Shown in pieces: positions 16,275 to 23,566 of a stretch of 64,000 nt of DNA. Below the pieces are notes generated by a model. It was not told the origin of the DNA. It saw only the letters and a program-made list of their open reading frames with translations, and did no database searches. The position numbers and the translations under genes were made by a program. Origin of the DNA: Porticoccaceae bacterium (GTDB lineage: Bacteria; Pseudomonadota; Gammaproteobacteria; Pseudomonadales; Porticoccaceae); NCBI GenBank assembly GCA_029250825.1, contig JAQXEN010000044.1, positions 143,495-207,494 of the forward strand, in the 5' to 3' direction. Every line of letters starts with the position of its first letter. The first letter of the stretch is position 1.

Positions 16275-16849
16275 TATTAATGATTGATAACTATGACTCG
16301 TTTACCTATAACATTGTCCAGTATCTGGCTGAGCTAAAAGCCGATGTTCAGGTCTATCGCAATGATGAAATCAGCATTGCCGATATAGAGCGTTTGGCGC
16401 CAGAGAAGATTGTGATCTCTCCCGGCCCCTGCACACCCAATGAAGCGGGTATCTCCGTGGAGACCATCACGCATTTTGCCGGTCGCCTGCCAATTCTCGG
16501 AGTCTGTCTTGGGCACCAGAGTATCGCGCAGGCCTTTGGCGGCAAGATTGTTCGTGCCAAGCAGGTGATGCACGGTAAAACCTCGCCCATGCATCACAGT
16601 AATAGCGGCGTGTTTTCCGGCTTAACCAATCCCTTTGAAGCCACTCGCTATCACTCCTTGGTGATCGAGCAGAGCAGTCTGCCGAGCTGTCTTGAAATCA
16701 CCGCCTGGACAGAAAATGCCGACGGCAGCATCGATGAAATTATGGGAGTGCGCCACAGGGAGCTGCCCATCGAAGGGGTACAGTTTCACCCTGAATCAAT
16801 ATTGACCGAGCATGGCCACGACCTGCTGAATAATTTCCTCGAGGGTTAA
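16271..16849 (+). CDS. trpG: Anthranilate synthase component II, glutamine amidotransferase
   Basis: Supplies ammonia from glutamine to TrpE. The 192 residues form a class I glutamine amidotransferase: [15 protein letters not shown] at the start, oxyanion region [11 protein letters not shown], catalytic Cys79 in GVCLGHQ, and the His-Glu pair in GVQFHPESI near the C-terminus. It overlaps trpE by 4 bp and lies 2 bp before trpD. In some bacteria this subunit also serves PabB; the trp context points mainly to tryptophan. Confidence 0.96.
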   Translation: MILMIDNYDSFTYNIVQYLAELKADVQVYRNDEISIADIERLAPEKIVISPGPCTPNEAGISVETITHFAGRLPILGVCLGHQSIAQAFGGKIVRAKQVMHGKTSPMHHSNSGVFSGLTNPFEATRYHSLVIEQSSLPSCLEITAWTENADGSIDEIMGVRHRELPIEGVQFHPESILTEHGHDLLNNFLEG

Positions 16850-16851
16850 GC

Positions 16852-17889
16852 ATGGATATTAAACAGGCTTTAGATAGCGTTGTACTGGGCAAAAGTCTCT
16901 CGGCCTCAGAGATGCGTGATGTGATGCGTCAAATCATGACGGGCAACGCCACAGAAGCACAGATCGGAGGTTTCCTCGTTGCCCTGCGCATGAAAGGCGA
17001 GAGCATCGATGAGATCGCCGGTGCCGTTGAAGTGATGCGTGAGCTGGCCACCGGCGTCAAAGTATCCGGTGAAGGTCTAGTGGATATCGTGGGTACTGGC
17101 GGCGATGAGTCAAATCTCTTTAATGTCTCTACCGCCTCTACCTTTGTTGTGGCCGCAGCTGGTGGCTCTGTTGCTAAACATGGCAATCGCTCAGTGAGCA
17201 GCAATAGCGGTGCCGCCGATGTGCTTGAAGCCGCCGGAGTCAATTTGAATCTCAGCCCTGACCAAGTGGCGCTCTGCGTACAGGAATTGGGCGTTGGTTT
17301 TATGTTTGCGCCGGCTCATCACAGCGCCATGAAACATGCGATTGGCCCACGCCGCGAGCTGGGTCTGCGTACCATTTTTAATATCCTTGGGCCGATGACC
17401 AATCCTGCAGGTGTCACTCGGCAGCTTATTGGCGTCTATGATCAGGCCCTCTGTAAACCTATGGCTGAAGTACTCGGACGTCTGGGTGCTGACCACATCA
17501 TGGTGGTGCACTCCGCCGATGGTCTCGATGAAATTAGTATTGCCACGGAAACTGCAGTGGCAGAATATAAAGACGGTCTTGTTCGGGAATACAGCATTGC
17601 CCCTGAAGACTTTACGCTAGAGCGTCAGAGTCTTGACGGCCTCAATGTAGACAATGCCGAGCAGTCCCTAGCACTGATTGTGGATGCGCTGGGCAAGCAG
17701 GCCACTGCCAGTGGTCTAAAAGCTGCCGATTTAATCGCCCTCAATGCCGGTGCCGCACTTTATGTAGCGGGTTGTGCCGAGAGTATTAAAGAGGGCGTTG
17801 CCATGGCCCAGGATGCCATAGGCGCAGGATTAGCTCGGGCTAAACTAACTGATCTGGGGACTTTTACTCAGGTCCAGCAAGACGCCTAA
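16852..17889 (+). CDS. trpD: Anthranilate phosphoribosyltransferase
   Basis: Transfers phosphoribose from PRPP to anthranilate. It has 345 residues with class IV phosphoribosyltransferase motifs: the PRPP loop [17 protein letters not shown] (about 80-96), [19 protein letters not shown] (about 112-130), [20 protein letters not shown], and the acidic metal pair in ADGLDEIS. Two base pairs separate it from trpG and 18 bp from trpC, so it is part of the trpEGDC run. Confidence 0.97.
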   Translation: MDIKQALDSVVLGKSLSASEMRDVMRQIMTGNATEAQIGGFLVALRMKGESIDEIAGAVEVMRELATGVKVSGEGLVDIVGTGGDESNLFNVSTASTFVVAAAGGSVAKHGNRSVSSNSGAADVLEAAGVNLNLSPDQVALCVQELGVGFMFAPAHHSAMKHAIGPRRELGLRTIFNILGPMTNPAGVTRQLIGVYDQALCKPMAEVLGRLGADHIMVVHSADGLDEISIATETAVAEYKDGLVREYSIAPEDFTLERQSLDGLNVDNAEQSLALIVDALGKQATASGLKAADLIALNAGAALYVAGCAESIKEGVAMAQDAIGAGLARAKLTDLGTFTQVQQDA

Positions 17890-17907
17890 AAACAATGAGA
17901 AATTAAA

Positions 17908-18708
17908 ATGAGCTCAGATACACCGACAATCTTAAAAAAAATCCTCGCCCGCAAGCACGAAGAGATTGCCGAGCGCAGCGCGCTGGTGTCGATAGCCCAG
18001 TTAATTGAAAAAGCCCAGTCCGCAGAATCGCCCAGAGGGTTTGCCGCAGCACTGGCGGCCAAACTTGCCGCCGGTCAATCTGCAGTGATTGCAGAAATCA
18101 AAAAAGCCTCTCCGAGCAAAGGGGTTATTCGTGAAGACTTTGATCCAGCCGCCATCGCTGAGAGTTATGAGCAGGGTGGCGCCGCCTGTCTGTCGGTGCT
18201 CACCGATGTGGATTTCTTTCAGGGCGCAGATGACTATTTACAGATGGCACGCGAGGCCACACAACTGCCGGTAATCCGCAAAGATTTTATTATCGATGAT
18301 TATCAGGTTTATGAAGCGCGGGCTATGAGTGCAGACTGTATTCTATTGATTGTCTCGGCATTAACCGAACAGCAGCTGACTCACCTGCATGAGTTGGCGC
18401 AGTCTCTGGGTATGGATGTACTGATTGAAGTGCATGATGGCGCAGAGTTGGAAATCGCCCTAAAGCTGGACAACCCAATGGTTGGCATTAATAACCGCAA
18501 CCTGCACAGCTTTGAAGTGACCCTCGACAACACCTATCAACTGCTGGACAAAATCCCCGCCGGTAAAATCGTTATCACCGAGAGCGGCATACACAGCAGC
18601 GACGATGTTGCCGCCATGCGCGCGCGCAATGTGAACAGTTTTTTGGTGGGCGAAGCGTTTATGCGCAGTGAAGAGCCGGGCCAGCGACTGGCGGAGATGT
18701 TTAGTTAA
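17908..18708 (+). CDS. trpC: Indole-3-glycerol phosphate synthase
   Basis: Closes the indole ring from carboxyphenylaminodeoxyribulose phosphate. It has 266 residues and is monofunctional, with no TrpF domain. The TIM barrel shows [20 protein letters not shown] (catalytic Lys), [44 protein letters not shown] and ITESGIHS. It ends the trp run. trpF, trpB and trpA are not in the window, as in pseudomonads where they lie elsewhere. Confidence 0.97.
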   Translation: MSSDTPTILKKILARKHEEIAERSALVSIAQLIEKAQSAESPRGFAAALAAKLAAGQSAVIAEIKKASPSKGVIREDFDPAAIAESYEQGGAACLSVLTDVDFFQGADDYLQMAREATQLPVIRKDFIIDDYQVYEARAMSADCILLIVSALTEQQLTHLHELAQSLGMDVLIEVHDGAELEIALKLDNPMVGINNRNLHSFEVTLDNTYQLLDKIPAGKIVITESGIHSSDDVAAMRARNVNSFLVGEAFMRSEEPGQRLAEMFS

Positions 18709-18732
18709 GGGTAAAAATCCTAAGAAATTTTG

Positions 18733-19224
18733 TTAGATATCTAATGTGACTTGCCAGTAGCCGACATCATGCCATGCGCCAAACTTATAGCCGACTTCGC
18801 TAAAATGAGCTATTTTGGTCATTCCAAATTTTTCATGTAGGCGGCAGCTAGCGGGATTGGGAAGTGTGACTCCTCCTATCACAACATGGAATGAAAGTTC
18901 TTTTAGGCGTTTAAAGAGAGCCTGGTAGAGTAAAGTTCCAAGGCCCTTCGCGCAGTATTTCGGGGATAAGTAAACGCTCACTTCTACGGTATTTCTGTAC
19001 GCTCCCCTTTTGTTCCAGTGGTCCGCACAGGCATAGCCCAAAATTTCTTTGTTCTCCTCAACAATAAACCAAGGAAGACCCGCTGACGTTATCTTCTTCA
19101 CCCTTTGTTCTATCTGTTCTCGTGAAAGGGGGGCTTCTTCAAAGCTGATCACCGTATTAGCTATATAGTAATTATAGATATCGGCTACAGCATTGAGGTC
19201 ATCGGGTTCAATTGGGCGAATCAT
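18733..19224 (-). CDS. GNAT-family N-acetyltransferase (PAT-like)
   Basis: 163 residues resembling the phosphinothricin acetyltransferase branch of GNAT enzymes. Motifs are IRPIEPDDLNAVADIYNYYI at the N-terminus, SFEEAPLSREQIEQRV, GYACADHW, VEVSVYLSPKYCAKGLGTLLYQAL (acetyl-CoA loop; shown in two strands) and LPNPASCRLHEKFGM. The substrate is not predictable; relatives acetylate amino groups of toxic amino acids or similar small molecules. It is convergent with trpC (24 bp gap) and upstream of crp in the same orientation. It looks more AT-rich than its neighbours, and the trpC-crp interval often lacks it in relatives, so lateral insertion is possible. Confidence 0.78.
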   Translation of the reverse strand: MIRPIEPDDLNAVADIYNYYIANTVISFEEAPLSREQIEQRVKKITSAGLPWFIVEENKEILGYACADHWNKRGAYRNTVEVSVYLSPKYCAKGLGTLLYQALFKRLKELSFHVVIGGVTLPNPASCRLHEKFGMTKIAHFSEVGYKFGAWHDVGYWQVTLDI

Positions 19225-19248
19225 TGTTAAAAAAACTCTAGTGAGATC

Positions 19249-19884
19249 TTAGCGAGTGCCAAACACCACCATAGTCTTGCCGGACACATTAACCAACCCC
19301 TGCGTCTCAAGCTCTTTGAGTACACGCCCAACCATCTCTCGGGAACAGCCAACAATGCGACCGATCTCCTGACGTGTAATCTTGATTTGCATGCCATCTG
19401 GATGGGTCATGGCATCCGGTTCTTTACAGAGGTCTAGCAGTGTTCTCGCCACTCGCCCGGTGACATCAAGGAAGGCCAAATCCCTAACTTTGCGCGTGGT
19501 GTCTCTGAGGCGTTGAGCGACCTGCTTGCTGATAGCGAACAGAAATGCGGGATATTTATTGCTCAGCTCAATAAATTTTGCGTAGCTGATCTCTCCCACT
19601 TCACATTCAGTTTTAGTGCGGATCCAAGCGCTGCGATGCTCTTGGTCGAAGAGGCCCATTTCACCAAAAAAATCTCCCGGATTGAGATAGGCGAGAATGA
19701 TCTCTTTGCCGTCACTGTCATCTTCAATCATCACTGTGACCGAACCCTTGATAATATAATAAAGGGTATCGCCGTGATCACCGGCGTAGATTATGGTGCT
19801 TTTCGCCGGATAGCGGCGTCTGTGGCAGTGGGATAAAAACTCTTCCACATTTTCAATATGTGGTGTCAGAGGTGCAGGCGCCAA
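19249..19884 (-). CDS. crp: CRP/Vfr-type cAMP receptor transcription factor
   Basis: Global regulator binding cAMP and DNA, 211 residues. The cyclic-nucleotide domain has [16 protein letters not shown] and the phosphate-binding cassette [20 protein letters not shown] (about 71-90, with the E and R that contact cAMP). A dimerisation helix (about 110-138) leads to the winged helix with recognition region [20 protein letters not shown] (about 169-188). It resembles Pseudomonas Vfr and E. coli CRP. It is divergent from an osmC-like gene, as crp is from yhfA in E. coli. A perfect palindrome lies in the shared promoter region. Confidence 0.9.
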   Translation of the reverse strand: MAPAPLTPHIENVEEFLSHCHRRRYPAKSTIIYAGDHGDTLYYIIKGSVTVMIEDDSDGKEIILAYLNPGDFFGEMGLFDQEHRSAWIRTKTECEVGEISYAKFIELSNKYPAFLFAISKQVAQRLRDTTRKVRDLAFLDVTGRVARTLLDLCKEPDAMTHPDGMQIKITRQEIGRIVGCSREMVGRVLKELETQGLVNVSGKTMVVFGTR

Positions 19885-19972
19885 TTTGTTTCTCCATTTA
19901 CAAGTTTAGCAACATGCCGCTTTATATACTGTTTATCTGCGACTCCTGAATTTAATAGTAGTCAAAAAAAAA

Positions 19973-19984
19973 TACTCGCGAGTA
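19973..19984. promoter_or_regulatory. Perfect 12-bp palindrome between crp and the osmC-like gene
   Basis: TACTCGCGAGTA is fully self-complementary and lies in the 153-bp divergent promoter region just after a run of nine A. It could be an operator for either gene. It does not match the CRP consensus TGTGA-N6-TCACA. Confidence 0.35.
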
Positions 19985-20037
19985 AAATTTGCAGTGACCC
20001 TATGGTAATCTTTGCGCTTCCGAAAATGAGGCTAGTT

Positions 20038-20457
20038 ATGAAGGCGACAATTAAGTGGGTAGACGGCGTGATGTTTCTCGGCGAATCTGGCAGTGGCCAC
20101 TCTGTGGTGATGGATGGCGCTGAAAGTCAGGGTGGTCGCAATATGGGTGTTCGACCAATGGAGATGCTGTTGCTGGGGCTAGGTGGCTGCGCTTCATTCG
20201 ATGTAATGAGCATGCTCGCCAAGAGTCGTCAGCAGGTGACCGATTGTCGCACTGAGATCGAAGCGGTGCGAGTTGATGCTGTGCCGGCGGTCTTCAGCAA
20301 GATTCATCTGCGCTTTGTAGTTACTGGAACCAGCCTTAAAGAGAGTCAGGTTAAGCGCGCCGTGGAGTTGTCGGCTGAGAAGTATTGCTCGGCGTCGATA
20401 ATGCTCGCCGCTGCTGGGGTTGAAATGACCCATAGCTATGAGGTGGTCGAGGCCTGA
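20038..20457 (+). CDS. OsmC-family protein (YhfA-like)
   Basis: 139 residues of the OsmC/Ohr fold. The two conserved redox cysteines are seen in LGLGGCASFDVMSML and AEKYCSASIML, with VRPMEMLLLGLGG between strand and helix. Ohr/OsmC proteins reduce organic hydroperoxides; the YhfA branch next to crp has no firm function. The ATG at 20038 begins the family match (MKATIKWVDG); an upstream extension of the frame has no similarity and overlaps crp. Divergent transcription from crp suggests CRP-linked control, which is inference. Confidence 0.85.
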   Translation: MKATIKWVDGVMFLGESGSGHSVVMDGAESQGGRNMGVRPMEMLLLGLGGCASFDVMSMLAKSRQQVTDCRTEIEAVRVDAVPAVFSKIHLRFVVTGTSLKESQVKRAVELSAEKYCSASIMLAAAGVEMTHSYEVVEA

Positions 20458-20498
20458 TCTGGCAGTTTCAGGAATATCTCTGGGGCTAAATTCGAGAC

Positions 20499-20527
20499 AA
20501 AAAAAAGGAGCCCAAAGGTGGGCTCCT
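20499..20527 (-). terminator. Intrinsic terminator of the candidate sRNA
   Basis: Read on the minus strand: AGGAGCCCA, 4-nt loop, TGGGCTCCT, then eight T. A nine-pair GC-rich stem with a perfect U tract. The plus-strand osmC-like gene ends 42 bp away, but on that strand only AAAAA follows, so it serves the minus strand. Confidence 0.8.
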
Positions 20528-20622
20528 AAAAATTCCTGAGAAAGTCTCAAAGGAAGGGGTAGGGGTAAAACGGTGTAAGACCTGCTAGGCAGCAAATCTT
20601 TAAAACTCTGTGCAACTTCTAT
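20499..20622 (-). ncRNA. Candidate small RNA with C-rich anti-Shine-Dalgarno region
   Basis: A strong promoter (-35 TTGCAG, 17 nt, -10 TATTAT on the minus strand) predicts a start near 20622. A strong terminator ends about 124 nt later. No convincing open frame fits inside: the longest frame reads straight through the terminator. The RNA contains a small hairpin CTGC-CTA-GCAG, then an apparently single-stranded stretch ACCCCUACCCCUUCCUUU, complementary to purine-rich ribosome binding sites, then the terminator stem. That layout is typical of trans-acting riboregulators. Its upstream boxes match those of the 40-codon gene at 20861-20983. Confidence 0.55.
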
Positions 20623-20628
20623 ACACAT

Positions 20629-20694
20629 ATAATAGAAATCTGCCTCCCATACTGCAAATGCATTGTTTGCATCTTAGTCATACCATTTTGTAAT
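20629..20694 (-). promoter_or_regulatory. Promoter A with two LysR-type boxes (sRNA)
   Basis: On the minus strand: box 1 ATTACAAAATGGTAT (20680-20694), a 7-nt gap, box 2 ATGCAAACAATGCATTTG (20655-20672) running into the -35 TTGCAG (20652-20657), 17-nt spacer, -10 TATTAT (20629-20634). Each box contains a T-N11-A LysR motif. The same array recurs at 21031-21096 while the spacer sequences differ. Confidence 0.6.
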
Positions 20695-20778
20695 AACCTT
20701 GTTTTACAAGCTGCGAAGGCAATAGGCTCGAATATTTGCCATGGTCTAGGCCACTGAGCAGATAGAGTTTTTTAAGAT

Positions 20779-20807
20779 AAAAAAAAGGGGCCCTAGGATG
20801 GGCCCCT
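20779..20807 (-). terminator. Intrinsic terminator of the 40-codon gene
   Basis: Minus strand: GGGGCCC, ATCCTA loop, GGGCCCC, then eight T. A seven-pair all-GC stem flanked by A-T, about 55 nt past the stop of the small gene. Confidence 0.8.
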
Positions 20808-20860
20808 ATAAAAGAATCCTATAGCAAGGATTAAGAGGGGTTTGGTGCGAAGCCGCTGAT

Positions 20861-20983
20861 TTAGTGGGTCAGCGTCTTATCGGAAGCTTTGAGTTTTGGT
20901 GCTTTAACGTTCGCGAAGTCGTCTTTCGCAATTGCAGCACCCGCTAATCCAGTGAATCCGATCAGTATGTATACGAGTGTCAT
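20861..20983 (-). CDS. 40-residue membrane or secreted micropeptide
   Basis: A short frame with its own promoter, Shine-Dalgarno GGAG (20991-20994, 7 nt before ATG) and terminator. Residues 2-19 are hydrophobic (LVYILIGFTGLAGAAIA), either a membrane anchor or a signal segment with a possible AIA cleavage site. The rest is polar and Lys-rich (KAPKLKASDKTLTH). There is no Cys. I recognise no family. It is divergent from the LysR-type gene at 21113, and its promoter carries LysR-type boxes shared with the candidate sRNA. Well-placed signals make translation likely; function is unknown. Confidence 0.6.
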   Translation of the reverse strand: MTLVYILIGFTGLAGAAIAKDDFANVKAPKLKASDKTLTH

Positions 20984-21030
20984 GGTCTATCTCCGTGTGT
21001 TTATGGGCAGTTCGTTGCCCTATGTGTGAC

Positions 21031-21096
21031 AATATACGCAGGCCTATGTCATAATCCAAATGCATTGTTCGCATTATTTATATACCAAATTGTAAT
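21031..21096 (-). promoter_or_regulatory. Promoter B with two LysR-type boxes (micropeptide)
   Basis: On the minus strand: box 1 ATTACAATTTGGTAT (21082-21096), 7-nt gap, box 2 ATGCGAACAATGCATTTG (21057-21074) running into -35 TTGGAT (21054-21059), 17-nt spacer, -10 TATATT (21031-21036). Box 2 matches promoter A at 17 of 18 positions and box 1 at 13 of 15. Box 1 ends 16 bp before the start codon of the LysR gene, so the regulator probably also controls itself. Confidence 0.62.
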
Positions 21097-21112
21097 GACC
21101 TAAAGGTAACCC

Positions 21113-22087
21113 ATGAATCTGCAAAAGTTATCACGCCTAGACCTCAATCTATTGGTTGCACTTCAGGCTCTGCTAGAAGAAAAAAGCGTAACCCGCGCGG
21201 CCCAGCGCCTGTTTATTACCCAGCCAGCCATGAGCAGAGTGTTACAGCGTCTGCGCCAGCAGCTGGATGACCCGCTGTTTACCCGCACCGGGAATATATT
21301 GGTCCCGACCCCCAAAGCGGAAGAATTACAGCTCAGATTGCCGATGTTGCTAGATGGTATTCTCGATATGGTCACTGATGGTGAGTTTGATCCGGCCAGT
21401 TATGTTGGTGAGATCACTATCGCTATCCCTGAATTTATTGCTATCTCTCTGGCATCGCAGTTGACTGCCCTGTTAAATAAATACGCTCCGGGAGTAATTC
21501 TGTCGATCTCCAGTGAAACGGATTCTGTCGCCGGGGAGCTGTCGGCGGGGGTGCTGGATTTTGCCATCGATATAAAACGGGATATAACTGCTGAGGTGAC
21601 CACTCGGCACTTGGCGATTTTCAGTCCTTCGATCTGGATGCGCGAGGGTCACCCGCTGGCTAAAAAAAGTCGTGTGACTCTAGATGAGATTCTTCAATAT
21701 CCCTACGTGCAGTACTATTTGCTGATTGCAAAGCGGGTAAGTGCTCGCACTGACGCGCGTTTTGATCGAGCTTTGCGGGAGCAGGGGCGTTATCGTTCCA
21801 AGGCGATGGTCACTAATCAGCTAATGACGGCAATCGAAACCATCTGTGCATCGGATTGCTTAATGGTATCGGCGAAGTTTGGTTCTGGTATGGAGCGGGA
21901 ACTCTATCGGATTGTCACCAAAGCCTATCCGGATGATCTTCCCCACGAGGGCACAGTTCCCTTGGTGCTACTACAGCACAAGCGCACTCTGGGTTCGCCA
22001 ATTCATCAGTGGTTGTCGGAGAAAATTGTCGACTTGGCACGGGATATGGAAAATCCTCACGAGCCTCAGTCAATGCTCTTTGATTGA
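21113..22087 (+). CDS. LysR-family transcriptional regulator
   Basis: 324 residues. The N-terminal winged helix (about 8-65) has LDLNLLVALQALLEEKSVTR and AAQRLFITQPAMSRVLQRLR with the LysR recognition helix. A linker helix leads to a two-lobed effector-binding domain (about 95-305). The arrangement resembles the NodD/LeuO/SyrM-like branch (DLNLL, DPLFTRTG). The ATG follows AAAGG. It is divergent from the micropeptide gene, and two T-N11-A boxes lie in the gap, so the micropeptide promoter and the twin sRNA promoter are its likely targets. The effector is unknown. It converges on coq7 with a 6-bp gap. Confidence 0.88.
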   Translation: MNLQKLSRLDLNLLVALQALLEEKSVTRAAQRLFITQPAMSRVLQRLRQQLDDPLFTRTGNILVPTPKAEELQLRLPMLLDGILDMVTDGEFDPASYVGEITIAIPEFIAISLASQLTALLNKYAPGVILSISSETDSVAGELSAGVLDFAIDIKRDITAEVTTRHLAIFSPSIWMREGHPLAKKSRVTLDEILQYPYVQYYLLIAKRVSARTDARFDRALREQGRYRSKAMVTNQLMTAIETICASDCLMVSAKFGSGMERELYRIVTKAYPDDLPHEGTVPLVLLQHKRTLGSPIHQWLSEKIVDLARDMENPHEPQSMLFD

Positions 22088-22093
22088 GAGCCG

Positions 22094-22744
22094 TTAGAGT
22101 CGATAACTGCTTGCAGTCATAGCCCCGGAAACCAATGTCATCAATTTCTTAACCGGTTTTGGGAAGGGATAGCCGCCGGCATTTAGGGCGCTTTCGGCAT
22201 GATGTTTCTCATCTACCAGCATTTGCTCAATCACCGCGCGGCTTTTGTGATCATCTTCCGGTAGCTGGTCTAAATGTTCTTGCAGATGGTTGCACACCTG
22301 CTCTTCGGTAGCGGCAACAAACCCAAGGCTCAACTTGTCGCTAATTAAGCCCGCAGCGGCACCAAGACCAAAAGACGCGGCATACCAAACCGGATTTAGT
22401 AGGCTGGTTCGGCCATCGAGCTGATCAATCCGCTCTTCGCACCAAGCCAAATGATCAATTTCTTCGGCAGCAGCCTCTTCCATCTGCTGGCCCACTTCAG
22501 GGAGCTTGGCGGTCAGCGCCTGACCCTGATAGAGCGCTTGAGCGCAAACTTCACCGGCATGATTAACACGCATTAAGCCCACTGCATGTTTGCGTTCTTG
22601 CTCAGTCAAGTCACCCTCGGTGGCATCTTTGGCCGGCGAACCTCGCTGTGGCGCTGGGGCGCTGCCAGCAATTGTGCGCAGAGCTTGGTCCGCCTGAACA
22701 ATAAACTGGTCAAATACAGAAAGTGTTGGCTTTGACTGGGACAT
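22094..22744 (-). CDS. coq7: 3-demethoxyubiquinol 3-hydroxylase (Coq7)
   Basis: Di-iron monooxygenase of aerobic ubiquinone synthesis, acting on 3-demethoxyubiquinol at the membrane. It has 216 residues from the ATG at 22744, which follows GAGAAGA; an in-frame ATG 15 codons upstream is less likely because homologues begin near here. Iron ligand motifs are [47 protein letters not shown] and [13 protein letters not shown]. The hydrophobic membrane-contact segment is [17 protein letters not shown]. Confidence 0.95.
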   Translation of the reverse strand: MSQSKPTLSVFDQFIVQADQALRTIAGSAPAPQRGSPAKDATEGDLTEQERKHAVGLMRVNHAGEVCAQALYQGQALTAKLPEVGQQMEEAAAEEIDHLAWCEERIDQLDGRTSLLNPVWYAASFGLGAAAGLISDKLSLGFVAATEEQVCNHLQEHLDQLPEDDHKSRAVIEQMLVDEKHHAESALNAGGYPFPKPVKKLMTLVSGAMTASSYRL

Positions 22745-22827
22745 AAAGGATCTTCTCAAGAGTGTATTGGCTTTATCGACATTAACCATTAGTCAGAACT
22801 GTAGTGACTTTGGCTGCGCTTGTCTAA

Positions 22828-23559
22828 TTATACGGCGCTGCCAGTGGAGTCAGTTTTCTTGATGAAGATAAACGGCAGGTAAAACAGCGCAAAGAAAACC
22901 ATCGCCACCATTTCGGCCACCAGAATATACAGTGGCCAAGGCCCAAATAGATCGAGAATCGATGCATTGCCTGGCTTGCTCACCAGATAAAAGTAGTTGG
23001 CATCCATCAGCAGATTTAATCCATAGAGAGCAATGGAATAGACATTTACCCAGGCAAAGGTAATCACAACCCCCTTGAGCCGCGGATACATCTGAAAGGC
23101 AAAAATATTATGGATTACCAGCACTACGAGACCGCCGTGGACGATCCAGTATTTAAAAAACTCATTACTGGGAAAGCCAATATAGAGATCCGGCGTCAGC
23201 ATCGCCTGCACTGTGCCCGCCATAATAAGAAAATAGAGTACTTCGAGGCGGCGTTGATTGGGACGCCAAAATAGCAGGGGCGCTAATATGGCAAATAGAT
23301 TACACAGGGATATGGGCAGATCGATCAAAAGATTAAAGCGATCAAAATAGATTTTGATGGCACTAAACAGAGCCACTGTGATTACTAGGAAGATCGAAAT
23401 TATTCTGCTAAACAGGAGATTCTGCCTTGTATCGAAATTGCGGATTCCCCAGACCGTGGCCAGCATACAGAGGCCAAACACTATCAGAGCGCCGAGATGT
23501 TGTCCGCCAAATGCCTGAAACTCAATCTCAACGCTGAGAAATTGCTGCCACAAAGTCAT
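22828..23559 (-). CDS. TIGR02206-family integral membrane protein (YwaF-like)
   Basis: 243 residues with about seven hydrophobic segments (for example GALIVFGLCMLATVWGI, ISIFLVITVALFSAI, HGGLVVLVIHNIFAF, ILVAEMVAMVFFALFYLPFI). It belongs to the TIGR02206/YwaF group of uncharacterised membrane proteins; WIVHGGLV and DLPISLCNL are typical. The ATG at 23559 (MTLWQQFL) is chosen; the frame extends upstream into purD. It starts 7 bp after purD in the same orientation and is probably cotranscribed. Function unknown. Confidence 0.72.
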   Translation of the reverse strand: MTLWQQFLSVEIEFQAFGGQHLGALIVFGLCMLATVWGIRNFDTRQNLLFSRIISIFLVITVALFSAIKIYFDRFNLLIDLPISLCNLFAILAPLLFWRPNQRRLEVLYFLIMAGTVQAMLTPDLYIGFPSNEFFKYWIVHGGLVVLVIHNIFAFQMYPRLKGVVITFAWVNVYSIALYGLNLLMDANYFYLVSKPGNASILDLFGPWPLYILVAEMVAMVFFALFYLPFIFIKKTDSTGSAV

Positions 23560-23566
23560 TGCACTA

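Noticed and set aside
20194..20628. 144-codon minus-strand frame across the osmC-like gene
   Set aside because: It runs antisense through a recognisable OsmC protein and straight through the strong terminator at 20499-20527; its first codons lie inside the candidate sRNA.
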